Shown here: piece after piece, positions 43,590 through 53,142 of the stretch
Position numbering within the stretch: the first letter of the stretch is position 1
Layout: every line of letters begins with the position of its first letter
Source of the DNA: Acidobacteria bacterium Ga0074141
GTDB taxonomy: Bacteria; Acidobacteriota; Blastocatellia; Pyrinomonadales; Pyrinomonadaceae
Length of the DNA: 64,000 nt
Assembly (NCBI GenBank): GCA_001464665.1
Contig: LNDP01000024.1
Location: forward strand, 930,001 to 994,000
Direction: 5' to 3'
The notes under the pieces: model-generated
What the model saw: only the letters and a program-made list of their open reading frames with translations
Told to the model about the DNA's origin: nothing
Database searches by the model: none
Position numbers and translations under genes: made by a program

Positions 43590-44639
43590 TCAATCAATAT
43601 CCTGCCACGCGGTGCCTTCGATCTCTAGGATGAGGTCGGGGCCGTAGGCCATTGAGGGGGTTTGGAAGCCGGGTTTTAGGTCGCCGGCGAGGATGCGGCG
43701 GGTTATCTCTAGTGCGGCGAGTGCGGTGGTTGTGTAGCCCTCGGGGACGGTGAGCCGCTCTTCGATGCGGTTGCCGGCGTCGTCGCTGGCCTCGCCCCAG
43801 AGAAGGGTCTTGCCGCGGGCGCGTTCCGCGTCGCTCGGGCCGCCGGGCGGTATCTTGCCTTGCAGATAACGCTGGACCGGGCCGGTCGCGAGCAGCGGGC
43901 CGATGAATCGGCTGAGCTTCATAAGCCGTAAGGCGCTCGGCGGCGCGACGGTATAGACCTCGATGTTCGGGATGCCGGTCGAGTAAAACGCGGTCGAGAC
44001 ATCGCCCCAGGGGATGGTCACGCCGAGCTTTACGACGCCCTCGCCAAAGTCTATCTCGCGGGTCCGCCAGGCAGCCGGAACTGGCTTGATCTTGCCATCG
44101 CGGCGAACGGCGCCGCCCTTGTCGATGTTCATCGTCATCGTCGCCTGTGTGCCGTGCGAGATGCGGCCCTTGCCGTAAAATGCGAGCATCAGGTTCGTGG
44201 CCGAAGGGAGCCGATCCTTGAGCCGGCGGGCTAGGCAGTCGCTCGGGACGACGTCAAAGCCGACGCCGGGCATTATCATTATCCCGGCATCTTTTGCTTT
44301 CTGGTCGCCGGCGGCGCACGCCTCAAAGACGGCGATCTCGCCCGTGATGTCCGTGTAATGCGTCGCGGTCCGGAGGCACGCCTCGCCCATCTGCCGCGAG
44401 GTCAGCGAGAACGGCCCCGCACAATGGAGCACCATCGCGACCTCGTTCAAGGCCGCATCGAGCTTCGCCGTATCATCAAGCGAAAAGTCGCGATGCTCAA
44501 GCCCGTGCTTTTCTGCAATCGCCCGTATCGCCGCCTCATTCCGCCCGGCCACGATCGGCCGCATCCCGCGCTCGACCGCCATCCGCGTGATCAACTCGCC
44601 GGTGTAACCATTAGCTCCGTAGATTAGAAAATTGGTCAT
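43590..44639 (-). CDS. Saccharopine dehydrogenase-like oxidoreductase
   Basis: 349 residues. NAD(P)-binding Rossmann start FLIYGANGYTGELI (G-A-x-G-x-x-G variant), the strand VLHCAGPFSLTS and GVGFDVVPSD of the saccharopine dehydrogenase/trans-acting enoyl reductase group. The family covers diverse reactions, so the substrate is unknown. It precedes the ywbE-like gene by 8 bases in reverse order of transcription (downstream of ywbE and aat), so aat-ywbE-this gene are one unit. Confidence 0.88.
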   Translation of the reverse strand: MTNFLIYGANGYTGELITRMAVERGMRPIVAGRNEAAIRAIAEKHGLEHRDFSLDDTAKLDAALNEVAMVLHCAGPFSLTSRQMGEACLRTATHYTDITGEIAVFEACAAGDQKAKDAGIMIMPGVGFDVVPSDCLARRLKDRLPSATNLMLAFYGKGRISHGTQATMTMNIDKGGAVRRDGKIKPVPAAWRTREIDFGEGVVKLGVTIPWGDVSTAFYSTGIPNIEVYTVAPPSALRLMKLSRFIGPLLATGPVQRYLQGKIPPGGPSDAERARGKTLLWGEASDDAGNRIEERLTVPEGYTTTALAALEITRRILAGDLKPGFQTPSMAYGPDLILEIEGTAWQDID

Positions 44640-44646
44640 TTCGATA

Positions 44647-44841
44647 TCATTCCTTGATGCTCTGAACGCGGCCGACCTGGCCGTCAGTTAGTCTCACTTT
44701 GATGCCGTGCGGGTGGTTTGGGGAGTTGGTCAGGAGATCTGCGACGGTGCCTTCGGTCAGCTTGCCGGTGCGCTGATCTTGTTTGAGGACGATGGCGACC
44801 TTGAGGCCGGGGCGGATGTTCTTTCGTTCGCGATGCGGCAT
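44647..44841 (-). CDS. ywbE: YwbE family protein
   Basis: 64 residues matching the YwbE/DUF2196 family along its whole length: REKNIRPGLKVAIVLKQDQR is the typical start here written R-E-R-K-N-I-R-P-G, then SPNHPHGIKVRLTDGQVGRVQSI. The fold is a small KOW/SH3-like barrel; the function is unknown. It lies between aat (stop two bases upstream) and the saccharopine-dehydrogenase-like gene in one transcription unit. Confidence 0.92.
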   Translation of the reverse strand: MPHRERKNIRPGLKVAIVLKQDQRTGKLTEGTVADLLTNSPNHPHGIKVRLTDGQVGRVQSIKE

Positions 44842-44843
44842 AT

Positions 44844-45527
44844 CTAAAAAAGCTTGTGGCCGAGTGCCTGGGTAGTTTTGAGTTTAGTCAAAAACTCGCG
44901 GCGGTCAATCTCTTTGGCGCCGAGCGACCGCATGTGCGGGGTCATTACCTGGATATCGAGCCACGTTGAGCCGCGCGAAGCGAGGTGCTCGATGAGGAAG
45001 AGCAGCGAGAGTTTTGAGGCATTTGGGCGGGTGAAGAACATCGATTCGCCGCAGAAGACGCCGCCCGCATCCACGCCGTAAACGCCGCCGACGAGGTTGC
45101 CGGCATCGTCCCAGGCCTCGACGCTATGCGCTCCGCCGGCCTCGTGGAGCTCGGTGTAGCGTTCGATGAACGCCGCGGTTATCCATGTGCCCTTTTGGCC
45201 GGGTCGGCGGGCGAGCGCGCACTCTTCCATCACATGTCGGAAGTCCTCATCGATGGTGAAGCGAAGGCCCGAGCGGCGGCGGGCACGGGCAAGGCTCGCG
45301 GGAATATGGAGGTCGGCAAAGTTGAGAATGGCACGACGTCCCGGGCAGCACCAGGGCAGCGGCACACCGTCCATGTGCCACGGGAAAATGCCTTTTCCAT
45401 AAGCCTCGCGGAGGCTCCGCACCGAAAGCTCAACGCCGAGCGCGACGACGTCCGGGCCGTAGTACATAAAATGGCCATACGGCACCCAATCAGGGAAATC
45501 ATGCTCGCCGGGGTCGGGGAAGATCAC
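44844..45527 (-). CDS. aat: Leucyl/phenylalanyl-tRNA--protein transferase
   Basis: 227 residues. The entry GKGIFPW and later motifs VEAWDDAGNLVGGVYGVDAGG, FCGESMFF and LDIQVMTPHMRSLGAKEI are those of Aat. The enzyme adds Leu or Phe from aminoacyl-tRNA to proteins with N-terminal Arg or Lys, marking them for ClpAP (N-degron pathway). The usual WW-S-P-D-P-R motif is altered to PWCCPGRRAIL, a noticeable change near the active pocket. Confidence 0.93.
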   Translation of the reverse strand: MIFPDPGEHDFPDWVPYGHFMYYGPDVVALGVELSVRSLREAYGKGIFPWHMDGVPLPWCCPGRRAILNFADLHIPASLARARRRSGLRFTIDEDFRHVMEECALARRPGQKGTWITAAFIERYTELHEAGGAHSVEAWDDAGNLVGGVYGVDAGGVFCGESMFFTRPNASKLSLLFLIEHLASRGSTWLDIQVMTPHMRSLGAKEIDRREFLTKLKTTQALGHKLF

Positions 45528-45648
45528 GAGTAGATTCTAACCCAGAGATGCGTTGACTGGAGACAAGGAGAAGAGGAGAAGAGGAGAACAGGGACCGATG
45601 GGACCGATCTGCCCCATCGTCCCCATCAGTCACATTTTGCCTGCTCCG
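45528..45648. other. Intergenic stretch with GAGAAGAGG low-complexity repeat
   Basis: Between the MATE stop and the aat start lies a purine-rich GAGAAGAGGAGAAGAGGAGA tract (about 45568-45590) and an imperfect hairpin made of GATGGGACCGAT and ATCGTCCCCATC. No gene is visible. The hairpin may end the MATE transcript. Confidence 0.5.
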
Positions 45649-47076
45649 CTAGACCACCTGCTGCTTCCATTTGCCGCGGCGGAAGACAAGTGCCGAGGCA
45701 ACGGCAAGTGCCGAGAAGGCGATCGTGATCGCCCAGAAGACGCCCTGCGGGCCCATTTCGAAGTGATAGGCGAGCACATAAGCCAGCGGTATCTCAAAAA
45801 GCCAGAAGATGACGAAGTTGAGATACGTCGGCGTAAGCGTGTCGCCGGCACCGTTGAACGAGCTTTCCATCACCATCCCGAGCCCGTAAAAGGCGTAGCC
45901 GTAACCGACGATCCGTAGGCAATCGATGGCATACCGCGAGACCTCGGGGTCGGTGGTAAAGATCGAAACGACCAGTTCGGGAAAGACGATGAAAAATATC
46001 CCGGCGAGCCCGAGCAGGACGGCGTTAAGTATCGCCGCCGTCCAGACGGAGCGCTCGGCGCGTTCCGGTTGCCCGGCACCGAGGTTTTGCCCGACGAGCG
46101 TTGCCGCCGCATTCGCCAGGCCGACCGCCGGCAGGATAACGAAAATGATCACCCGCAGGCCGATCTGATAACCCGCAATGGCGACCGTCCCAAAGCCTGC
46201 GACAACACGCACGAGCCCGCTCCAGCTTAGCGTCGCGATCAGGAATTGCAGGACCGCAGTCCCCGAGAGCCGGACCAAAGCTACGAGCAGCGTCGGGTCA
46301 AAGCGCCAGTGTTCGGCGCGGATCTCAAGCCTTCCGTTGCCCGGCCGGAGCAGCGTCCATGCTGCAAAGGCGACGCCCGCCGAGCGGCCGATGACCGTCG
46401 CGACGGCTGCACCCGTTACGCCCCATTCCGGAAAGATCCAGATGCCGAAAATGAAGAGCGGGTCGAGCACGATGTTGAGCCCATTGGCGATTATCAGCAC
46501 GCGAAGAGCTATCGCCGCGTCGCCCGCTCCGCGAAAGATGCCGTTGAGCAAAAAGAGGAACAGGATGACGGCGTTCGTGCCGAACATTATCCGCATGAAC
46601 GGGAGGCCGAGTTCGATGACGTCCGGCTCCGCGCCGAGCAGGCCGAAGATCTGCCGGGCAAAGATGACGCCGGCGATCCCCATCGCTGCCGATACGAGCA
46701 AGCCGAGATAAATGACGTGTGTCGCGGCCCGGGCGGCTCCGTCCATGTCCTTTTCACCGACGCGGCGGGCGACCGTTGCCGTTGCGCCGATGCTAAGACC
46801 GACCGCGACCGCATATATGAGCGCAAGCACCGACTCCGTCAGCCCGACGACCGCGACAGAAGCCGCTCCGAGCTTGGCCACAAAGAACGTATCGACGATG
46901 GCGAAGAGAGCCTCCATCGACATCTCAAGGATCATCGGAATGGCGAGAATGATGAGCGCGACCGGGATCGAACCGCGGGTAAAATCCCGCTCGGTGCCGA
47001 CAAATGCCTCACGCAAAACGGAAAAGAAAGTGTTTTTTTCAGCCGCCAAAGACGCGCTTTCAGCATTGAAAGACAT
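45649..47076 (-). CDS. MATE family efflux transporter
   Basis: 475 residues with 12 hydrophobic helices arranged in two homologous halves, as in MATE/NorM/DinF exporters. The first helix has LAIPMILEMSMEALFAIVDT and the second half SGTAVLQFLIATLSWSGLVR, each with the conserved family pattern. Such proteins export cationic drugs or metabolites in exchange for Na+ or H+. A cytosolic N-terminal segment of about 35 residues is somewhat long. It is a single-gene unit. Confidence 0.93.
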   Translation of the reverse strand: MSFNAESASLAAEKNTFFSVLREAFVGTERDFTRGSIPVALIILAIPMILEMSMEALFAIVDTFFVAKLGAASVAVVGLTESVLALIYAVAVGLSIGATATVARRVGEKDMDGAARAATHVIYLGLLVSAAMGIAGVIFARQIFGLLGAEPDVIELGLPFMRIMFGTNAVILFLFLLNGIFRGAGDAAIALRVLIIANGLNIVLDPLFIFGIWIFPEWGVTGAAVATVIGRSAGVAFAAWTLLRPGNGRLEIRAEHWRFDPTLLVALVRLSGTAVLQFLIATLSWSGLVRVVAGFGTVAIAGYQIGLRVIIFVILPAVGLANAAATLVGQNLGAGQPERAERSVWTAAILNAVLLGLAGIFFIVFPELVVSIFTTDPEVSRYAIDCLRIVGYGYAFYGLGMVMESSFNGAGDTLTPTYLNFVIFWLFEIPLAYVLAYHFEMGPQGVFWAITIAFSALAVASALVFRRGKWKQQVV

Positions 47077-47406
47077 ACAAACCTACCTAAAAATAAAGCT
47101 ATACATTCGGCACGGAGCGTGCCCGGAGCGGTCAGCGGGCGGCCGCGGGCTGCGGTGCCTGTGACCCGAAGGTGACGTGAGTTTTAGACAAGCGGCTTCA
47201 GCATGGTCTTATGAACCTACCACAATTGATCGAGCGAATGAAGTTCTACGCAGGTGAACTCGCAAAAGTTCAGAAAAATTTCAGCGCAGTTCGCTCTTAG
47301 TTTTACAGACGCATTCGCTCTCAAAATGCGGACTTTGCACTGTGCAACCGTTTACCCCTCTAAGGCAACTGAGTTATCATAATCTCGAAAATCGAGGAGA
47401 ACGGCT
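47077..47406. other. 330-base intergenic region
   Basis: No supported gene. It contains the divergent promoters expected for the MATE gene (minus) and the rRNA methyltransferase remnant (plus). I see no clear RNA gene or repeat; a GCGGGCGGCCGCGGGC-type GC block lies near 47140. Confidence 0.5.
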
Positions 47407-48060
47407 ATGATAAATCAGATCCGCGGCAGCACCATCTGATAACTAACGCGGGAAGAGTTTGAGGAATGTATCAGCCCGTATCGAGAGGTCGCTATTGACC
47501 TTGGTACGGGCGATGGGCGTTTCGTTTTGGACCTGGCCAAGCGGGAACCGGAAACGTTCGTCATAGGAATAGATGCGAACAAGAAGCCGCTTGAAAAGCC
47601 CTCGGTCAGGATCACTCGCAAACCTGTAAAAGGCGGACTTCCGAACGCGATGTTCATTCAAGCTGGGGTTGAGGATCTTCCGGGTGAACTCGCCTCGGTT
47701 TCCGATCGGGTTACGGTCAATCTCCCGTGGGGCAGCTTGCTCCGGGCGGTTCTTCTGACCGATGCGGAAGTTCTTCGAGGTATTCGTAGTCTGATAAAGC
47801 CCGGCGGCACTTTCGGGGTTGTGACCGCGATCGATCCGCTTAGGGATAGCCAGGAGTTGGAACGGCTCGGGCTCGCCGAATTGACCGACCGGCATCTTGA
47901 TGTTGACCTGATCCGGTCGTATCAGAACGCCGGTTTCCGGCGGGCCGAGAATATGAACTCCGAACCGGAAGATGAGTCTCCGCTAGGGACGACCTGGGGT
48001 AAGCGCCTTTCCCGCTCGCCCGGCCGTCTGGTACGCCGGTTCGATTTTGTTGCGGAATGA
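47407..48060 (+). pseudogene. KamB/NpmA-type 16S rRNA (adenine1408-N1)-methyltransferase homologue with two internal stops
   Basis: The frame from ATG 47407 reads MINQIRGSTI, then TGA TAA at 47437-47442, then LTREEFEECISPYREVAIDL, followed by the AdoMet motif GTGDGRF and the family signature KPVKGGLPN and LPWGSLLRAVL. The pre-stop ten residues align with the N-terminus of NpmA/KamB, with the two stops replacing residues between. The only later start, TTG at 47527, would remove the AdoMet motif. KamB-type enzymes methylate A1408 and give resistance to aminoglycosides. The intact remainder (about 205 codons) suggests a recent or readthrough interruption, or sequencing errors. The SGNH gene follows with an ATGA overlap. 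Confidence 0.75.
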
Positions 48061-49244
48061 GCAGACTCAATTGCTCGGCCCGCCGCCGAAATTCAAGTCT
48101 GAAAATGTCCGAAAGCTTTCGCCCTACAAGACGAGAGATGCTTCGCGGCCTGGCCTCGCTGGGGCTGGCGGCGGCGCTTTCGGGCAACGGATTTTCCTTT
48201 TCGCGGCGGGATGAGATCGAGATGCTCGTGCTTGGCGATTCGCTTATCTGGGGCCAGGGGCTGCGTGAAGAGGAGAAGTTTTACTACCTGACGAAGCGCT
48301 GGCTTGAAGAAGATGTTTTCAAGGGCAACGGGAGCGTAAGGCTGACCGTGAAGGCTCACTCCGGTTCGACCATCAAGCTCGACCCCGATGAGCAGGCCGC
48401 GCTCGAGCGCGGGAATCGTTCTGTTTTTGAAGAGCTTCATCCCGAGGTAAACGTTTCTTTCCCGACCATCGAAAAGCAACTCCGGTCGGCCCATTCCGAA
48501 TACAGCGATCCGGCACGCGTTGACCTGCTAATGCTTAGCGGCGGCATTCCGGATGTCGGCGTCGCGAAAATAATCAACCCGCTCGAAAGCAACAAGAAGC
48601 TCCGCGAGCGGATCGACCTTTACTGCCGCCGGCACATGGGCGAGCTAATCACCGAAGCGGCGGAGAAGTTCCCCGCTTCGCTTATCGTTCTGGTCGGTTA
48701 TTATCCGATCATCACGCGCCACAGCCCGATGAAGCGGATCGTCAACGACGTAATGGAGCTCTACAGAGTGCCTGGTTGGGCAAAACCGCCGATCAATAAT
48801 CCGGCGACGCGCGCCATCTGGCGGCTCTGGCGAGGGAAGATGATCAAGCGTTCGCGTATCTGGCACGAAGGCTCGAGCGCGGCGTTCGCCTCGGTCGTTG
48901 AGGAGCTTAACGCCTTGGCCGGCCGTGAGCGTGCCGTATTCGTGCCCTCGCCGATCGATGAACGACAGGCCTTTGGCGCAAAGAATTCGCTGCTTTTTAC
49001 CGTCGGCCGCAAGGGCAGCCCGGCCGACGCGATCGGCGAGACCCGTCTCCGAGAGTGCCCGCCCGCTCTTTCCGATCTCCGCCGAGAAACGCGTCTAAAA
49101 TACAGCACCCGCTTCTGCGAACTCGCCAGCGTCGGCCACCCGACACCGGAGGGCTCCGCCGCCATAGCTGCCGCGATCCAAGAGAGGCTCGTTCCGCTTC
49201 TCGCCCGTCGTTTCAACGGCCGGGTACAGCCCGCTTCAAAATAG
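48057..49244 (+). CDS. SGNH/GDSL-like hydrolase with Tat-type signal
   Basis: 395 residues. A twin-arginine signal (TRREMLRGLASLGLAAAL) is followed by the GDSL block LGDSLIWGQGL, a Gly block LLMLSGGIPDVG, and GHPTPEGSAAIA with the C-terminal catalytic His. Members are esterases or lipases acting on acyl or carbohydrate esters. The ATG at 48057 overlaps the preceding TGA; an internal ATG at 48105 gives a more typical Tat n-region. The substrate is unknown. Confidence 0.82.
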   Translation: MSRLNCSARRRNSSLKMSESFRPTRREMLRGLASLGLAAALSGNGFSFSRRDEIEMLVLGDSLIWGQGLREEEKFYYLTKRWLEEDVFKGNGSVRLTVKAHSGSTIKLDPDEQAALERGNRSVFEELHPEVNVSFPTIEKQLRSAHSEYSDPARVDLLMLSGGIPDVGVAKIINPLESNKKLRERIDLYCRRHMGELITEAAEKFPASLIVLVGYYPIITRHSPMKRIVNDVMELYRVPGWAKPPINNPATRAIWRLWRGKMIKRSRIWHEGSSAAFASVVEELNALAGRERAVFVPSPIDERQAFGAKNSLLFTVGRKGSPADAIGETRLRECPPALSDLRRETRLKYSTRFCELASVGHPTPEGSAAIAAAIQERLVPLLARRFNGRVQPASK

Positions 49245-49308
49245 AAATGGACGCCGCACGTTGCCGTGCCAGCGTCGATCAAATGACCCTACGGTCCAAA
49301 AGGTTGAT

Positions 49309-51213
49309 CTAGCTTCCGATTACGCCGCCGTCATCCTTGGTGATAACCACCAGCGCCGAACGCGGACGTCCTCCCGCTTCGCCCTCGGGCCAGGAGCTAT
49401 AGCGCTTCGGGGCTGCGGCATCGTTGCGGCTGCCTGGCGATTCACCGGGATGCTGAATGCCGACGAACATCGTTTTCTCATCCGGCGTCACCATCACGCC
49501 CGTGACCTCGCAGACATTCGGCCCGGTGAGAAATCGCCGCGTTTCTCGCGTTACCGGATCGGCGCAAAGCATCTGATTGTTGCCAAATCCCTTATACGAA
49601 TCGGCACGATTTTCAGGGTTGATGCTGCCTCCGGACACGTCCGTTTGGATCCAAAGGCGCCCACTCGGCGCTACATAAATGCCGTCGGGCGAGCCGTATT
49701 TATCACCTTTTATCGTCGAGCCATGGGCAGGGTTTTCCGGGTCGCCGCAAAGCGCAAAGAAATCCCATTCGAAAGTATCTTCGGTCCAGTCCTTGCGATG
49801 GAACCAGCGAACGATGTGGCCGTACGTGTTCGTGGCCCTTGGGTTGGCAGCGTCGGTAGCCGGATCAGACTCGCGGCCGCGGCGCGAATTGTTCGTCAGA
49901 GTCACGATGCCGGTCAGTGAATCTGAGAATGTGTCGATCCACTCGGGGCGGTCCATCTTGGTCGCACCGGCGAGGTCCGCGGCCTTTCGAGTGTTGATCA
50001 GGATCTCAGCGAGCGTCCAATCTTTCAACGCCGGGTTCGAGGGCGATAGCTCAAGCCATTGGCCTTTTCCGTCGGCAGTAAACTTGGCGACGTAAAGCGT
50101 TCCATCCTCAAGCGGGTCGATCCCGCGTTGCCGAGACTGCCGCCACGGCAGCCGAGAAACGTATCGGTATATATACTCGAATTGTTCGTCATCGCCGGAA
50201 TAAACGACGACGCGGCCATCGCGAGCCTCCTGGACCTTTGCCCCTTCGTGTTTGAATCGGCCGAGCGAGGTATGTTTGACCGGGATCGCTTTCGGTGCGA
50301 ACGGGTCGATCTCAACCACCCAGCCGAAGCGGTTCGCTTCATTCGGCTCGGCGTTGGCGTCGAAGCGTTTGTCGGTCGTATGCCAGAGATAGCCGGGAAC
50401 AGATGTGATCCCATATCGCGTTTCGGATTCGGTCCGGTCGCCGGTCTTGCGGAAATAGCCGTTGAAATTCTCTTCGCAGGCGAGGTATGTTCCCCAGGGC
50501 GTAACGCCCATCGCACAGTTATTGATCGTGCCGAGCACCTTCGTCCCGGTCGGGTCGGAGGAGGTCTTGAGCGATGCGTGTCCCGCGGCGGGGCCGGAGA
50601 TCTTCATCGGCGTTTGCCCCGTAATGCGGCGAGCGAAACGCGACGGGCGGACGACGCTCCAATCTTTGCCGTTCGCATTCTGCTTAATTTCTATTATCGA
50701 AACGCCGTGTGCGTTCTGCGATTTGGCGGTCTTCTCTGCATTCCAATTCGCCATTCCATCCGGAAAGAGAAGGACGTCGTCTGTGTATTCATTATTCTGG
50801 ACTATCAGACCGTGACGCGAGCCATCGATCGGGAAATAGACGAGGCCATCATTGTTCATTCCCCATTGGAGCGATTGATCGGCTGCGGAATTGCTCGCAT
50901 CGGGCTTGAATGCCGGGCCGTTCGATACGGGGTCGCCCCATGAGATCAGGACCTTTGCCGTATAACCTTCCGGCACAACAACACGATCAAGCTCCGAAGT
51001 CGGGATCGCCTTGAAACCGAGAAGCGAGCCATAGCGTTCAGCCGTCTGGGCCGAAGCCGGGATCGTATTTACAAGCGAACCAGCACCCGGAACAAGCGCG
51101 GCAGCACCCGTCGCCAGAGCAAGGCCGACAAACTTTCGCCGGGAAAGAAACGCCTCGGCTATATCTTCAAACAACTCATTTGCAGACGGATTTACACCAA
51201 TATCTTCACTCAC
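49309..51213 (-). CDS. PhoX-type alkaline phosphatase (DUF839), Tat-exported
   Basis: About 634 residues from a GTG at 51213, chosen because AAGGAG lies eight bases upstream; a TTG at 51276 has no such site. The N-terminus carries LSRRKFVGLALATGAAAL, a twin-arginine signal. The mature part is the PhoX beta-propeller: WGMNNDGLVYFP, NNEYTD, ACEENFNGYF, and PDGIYVAPSGRLWIQTDVSG. PhoX phosphatases bind calcium and iron and release phosphate from esters outside the membrane. Its presence suggests adaptation to low phosphate. It is transcribed opposite to mnmA. Confidence 0.9.
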   Translation of the reverse strand: MSEDIGVNPSANELFEDIAEAFLSRRKFVGLALATGAAALVPGAGSLVNTIPASAQTAERYGSLLGFKAIPTSELDRVVVPEGYTAKVLISWGDPVSNGPAFKPDASNSAADQSLQWGMNNDGLVYFPIDGSRHGLIVQNNEYTDDVLLFPDGMANWNAEKTAKSQNAHGVSIIEIKQNANGKDWSVVRPSRFARRITGQTPMKISGPAAGHASLKTSSDPTGTKVLGTINNCAMGVTPWGTYLACEENFNGYFRKTGDRTESETRYGITSVPGYLWHTTDKRFDANAEPNEANRFGWVVEIDPFAPKAIPVKHTSLGRFKHEGAKVQEARDGRVVVYSGDDEQFEYIYRYVSRLPWRQSRQRGIDPLEDGTLYVAKFTADGKGQWLELSPSNPALKDWTLAEILINTRKAADLAGATKMDRPEWIDTFSDSLTGIVTLTNNSRRGRESDPATDAANPRATNTYGHIVRWFHRKDWTEDTFEWDFFALCGDPENPAHGSTIKGDKYGSPDGIYVAPSGRLWIQTDVSGGSINPENRADSYKGFGNNQMLCADPVTRETRRFLTGPNVCEVTGVMVTPDEKTMFVGIQHPGESPGSRNDAAAPKRYSSWPEGEAGGRPRSALVVITKDDGGVIGS

Positions 51214-51375
51214 TATCGATTGCTCCTTGATGGTTAACGGACGAAATTTGCAGGAGTTCTGATTGTACTCTATCAACCTTACGATTATGTTAAGTCCTGT
51301 GGGGTTGCCGCAAGGCCGCTAGGCTAATCTTGAAATCGTTTGAATTGTGGAGATCGAACTGTATCCTAGAAAGAG

Positions 51376-52506
51376 ATGAAGATCGCGGTGGCAATGAGTG
51401 GCGGGGTCGATAGTTCGGCGGCGGCTGCGTTATTAAGGGAGCAGGGGCACGACCTAGTTGGCTTTACGATGCAGCTGTGGAACCAGCGGCGGCATGTGAA
51501 TGTTGATGAGAACGGCGACCCGCTGCCCTCGCGATGCTGCTCGCTTGACGATGTTTACGATGCGCGTCGGGTGGCCGATAAGCTCGGGTTTCCGTTCTAT
51601 GTGCTCAACCTTGAGAAGGACTTTGACCGCGACGTGGTCGAGCCCTTTATCCAGAGCTATCTTTCAGGCGAGACGCCGATACCCTGCGTTGCCTGCAACT
51701 CGCGGCTGAAGTTTGCCTCACTCGACCGGATGGCCGTTTCGCTTGGCTGCGACAAGGTCGCGACCGGCCACTACGCCCGCGTTGAATATGACGAGGCGGC
51801 GAACCGCTACCGGCTTTTTCGCGGGCGGAACCACTGGAAAGACCAGACATATTTTCTCTGGGAGTTGACGCAGGACCAGCTCTCGCGGGCATACTTTCCG
51901 CTCGGCGAAATGCTCAAGAGCGAGGTCCGCGACATCGCCCGGGATGCGAAGCTCAACACGGCCGAGAAGCAGGAATCGCAGGAGATCTGCTTTGTGCCGG
52001 ACGGCAAGTATTCGGAGTTCATCGACCGTTTTCTTGAACACGAAGGCCGCGAGACCGAGATTCCTGAGGGCGGCGAGATCGTCAACGCAGCCGGCGAAAA
52101 GCTCGGCGAGCACACGGGCATTCATCGCTACACCGTCGGCCAGCGACGGGGGCTCGGAATCGCGCACGAAAAGCCGCTCTATGTCGTCCAGATCGAACGC
52201 GCCCGCAACCAGATAATCGTCGGCGAGGCGGATGAGCTGGATACGATCGAGTTCACCGCCAAAGGCGTAAATTGGGTGGCATTTGACGAACCCACCGAAC
52301 CGGTACGAGCACTCGTCAAGGTCCGTTATCGCCACGACCCGGCACCGGCGACCATTCACGCACTTCCGGATGCCCACGCACGAATCGTCTTCGACGAGCC
52401 GCAGCGGGCCATAACCCCCGGCCAGGCGACCATCTTTTACGACACCGCCACCGGCGAAGAGGTCGTCGGCGGCGGCTGGATCGTGCGGGAAACTAAGGAC
52501 TCGTAA
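51376..52506 (+). CDS. mnmA: tRNA-specific 2-thiouridylase MnmA
   Basis: 376 residues. PP-loop SGGVDSS at residues 8-14 adenylates U34. The catalytic cysteines are in PCVACN (C107) and QEICFVPDG (C205), and the TGHYARV and KDQTYFLW blocks follow, with the C-terminal beta-barrel. MnmA makes s2U34 in tRNA-Glu, -Lys and -Gln, the same nucleotide modified by MnmG, encoded 41 kb away in this window. An extended loop (about residues 40-55, CC pair at 54-55) is longer than in E. coli. Confidence 0.95.
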   Translation: MKIAVAMSGGVDSSAAAALLREQGHDLVGFTMQLWNQRRHVNVDENGDPLPSRCCSLDDVYDARRVADKLGFPFYVLNLEKDFDRDVVEPFIQSYLSGETPIPCVACNSRLKFASLDRMAVSLGCDKVATGHYARVEYDEAANRYRLFRGRNHWKDQTYFLWELTQDQLSRAYFPLGEMLKSEVRDIARDAKLNTAEKQESQEICFVPDGKYSEFIDRFLEHEGRETEIPEGGEIVNAAGEKLGEHTGIHRYTVGQRRGLGIAHEKPLYVVQIERARNQIIVGEADELDTIEFTAKGVNWVAFDEPTEPVRALVKVRYRHDPAPATIHALPDAHARIVFDEPQRAITPGQATIFYDTATGEEVVGGGWIVRETKDS

Positions 52507-52618
52507 GCTATGGGTAAAACACTGCTTTTTGTGTAGAAAAACGTGTCTCTGCCGACAAGTTGAAGCTTTTTAGTTCTGTTTACTTTGTGAGAGACTTGAG
52601 CATGTGGAGGATCTTCAA

Positions 52619-52849
52619 ATGTCGACCAATTCTGTGGTTACCGTAACGAAAATGCTCGAGGGGCTTCCTCAATCCGTGCAGGACAGGGCGATCGAGCATT
52701 TGCGCGAATACCTTGACGAGATTACAGAAGAAATTCGTTGGGACGAGAGCTTTGCCACTTCATCCGATAAACTCTCGCTCGCAGCCCGACGCGCGAGTGA
52801 ACAATTCAAGGCCGGGAAAACCGAGCCGCTCGACCTCGAGAGGCTATGA
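52619..52849 (+). CDS. Antitoxin-like protein of a type II module
   Basis: 76 residues from the ATG at 52619, with GGAGG at 52606-52610. The product is helical and acidic, with ITEEIRWDESFATSSDKLSL as a recognisable core of small antitoxins that pair with RelE/ParE-like toxins. Its TGA overlaps the next ATG (ATGA), so it is translationally coupled to the toxin-like gene. I cannot name the antitoxin family. Confidence 0.75.
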   Translation: MSTNSVVTVTKMLEGLPQSVQDRAIEHLREYLDEITEEIRWDESFATSSDKLSLAARRASEQFKAGKTEPLDLERL

Positions 52850-53109
52850 AGTCGGAAACGACCCCCGAATTCTGGACCGAGTATGCGAAGCTGGATGAAG
52901 ATTTGAAAAAAGCAGCCCGAAAAGCGTATTCGCTTTGGACCGAGAATCATTTTCATCCTTCACTGCGATTTAAGTGCATTAACTCGGATGAGAACATTTG
53001 GTCCGTTCGCATCTCGAGGAGCCATCGAGCCTTATGCGTCACAGAAGCAGACACGGCTATATGGTTCTGGATCGGGAAGCATGATGACTACGAGATGTAC
53101 TTCGGGTGA
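52846..53109 (+). CDS. RelE/ParE superfamily toxin-like protein
   Basis: 87 residues with the RelE/ParE-like pattern: a helical start (FWTEYAKLDEDLKKAARKAY), then LRFKCINSDENIWSVRISRS and RALCVTEADTAIWFWIGKHD, the beta-sheet core of the fold. The end (H-D-x-Y-E) matches many addiction-module toxins, such as HigB-like mRNA interferases. It is coupled to the antitoxin-like gene by ATGA. Confidence 0.82.
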   Translation: MKSETTPEFWTEYAKLDEDLKKAARKAYSLWTENHFHPSLRFKCINSDENIWSVRISRSHRALCVTEADTAIWFWIGKHDDYEMYFG

Positions 53110-53142
53110 GTAAGCACCACTGTTTGATTCGAGAGTACTAAA

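Noticed and set aside
46246-47175. 309-codon plus-strand frame
   Set aside because: Antisense shadow of the MATE transporter; highly charged low-information protein.
47527-48060. Short methyltransferase starting at TTG 47527
   Set aside because: This start would drop the AdoMet motif GTGDG that lies just upstream in the same frame, so the protein would not function.
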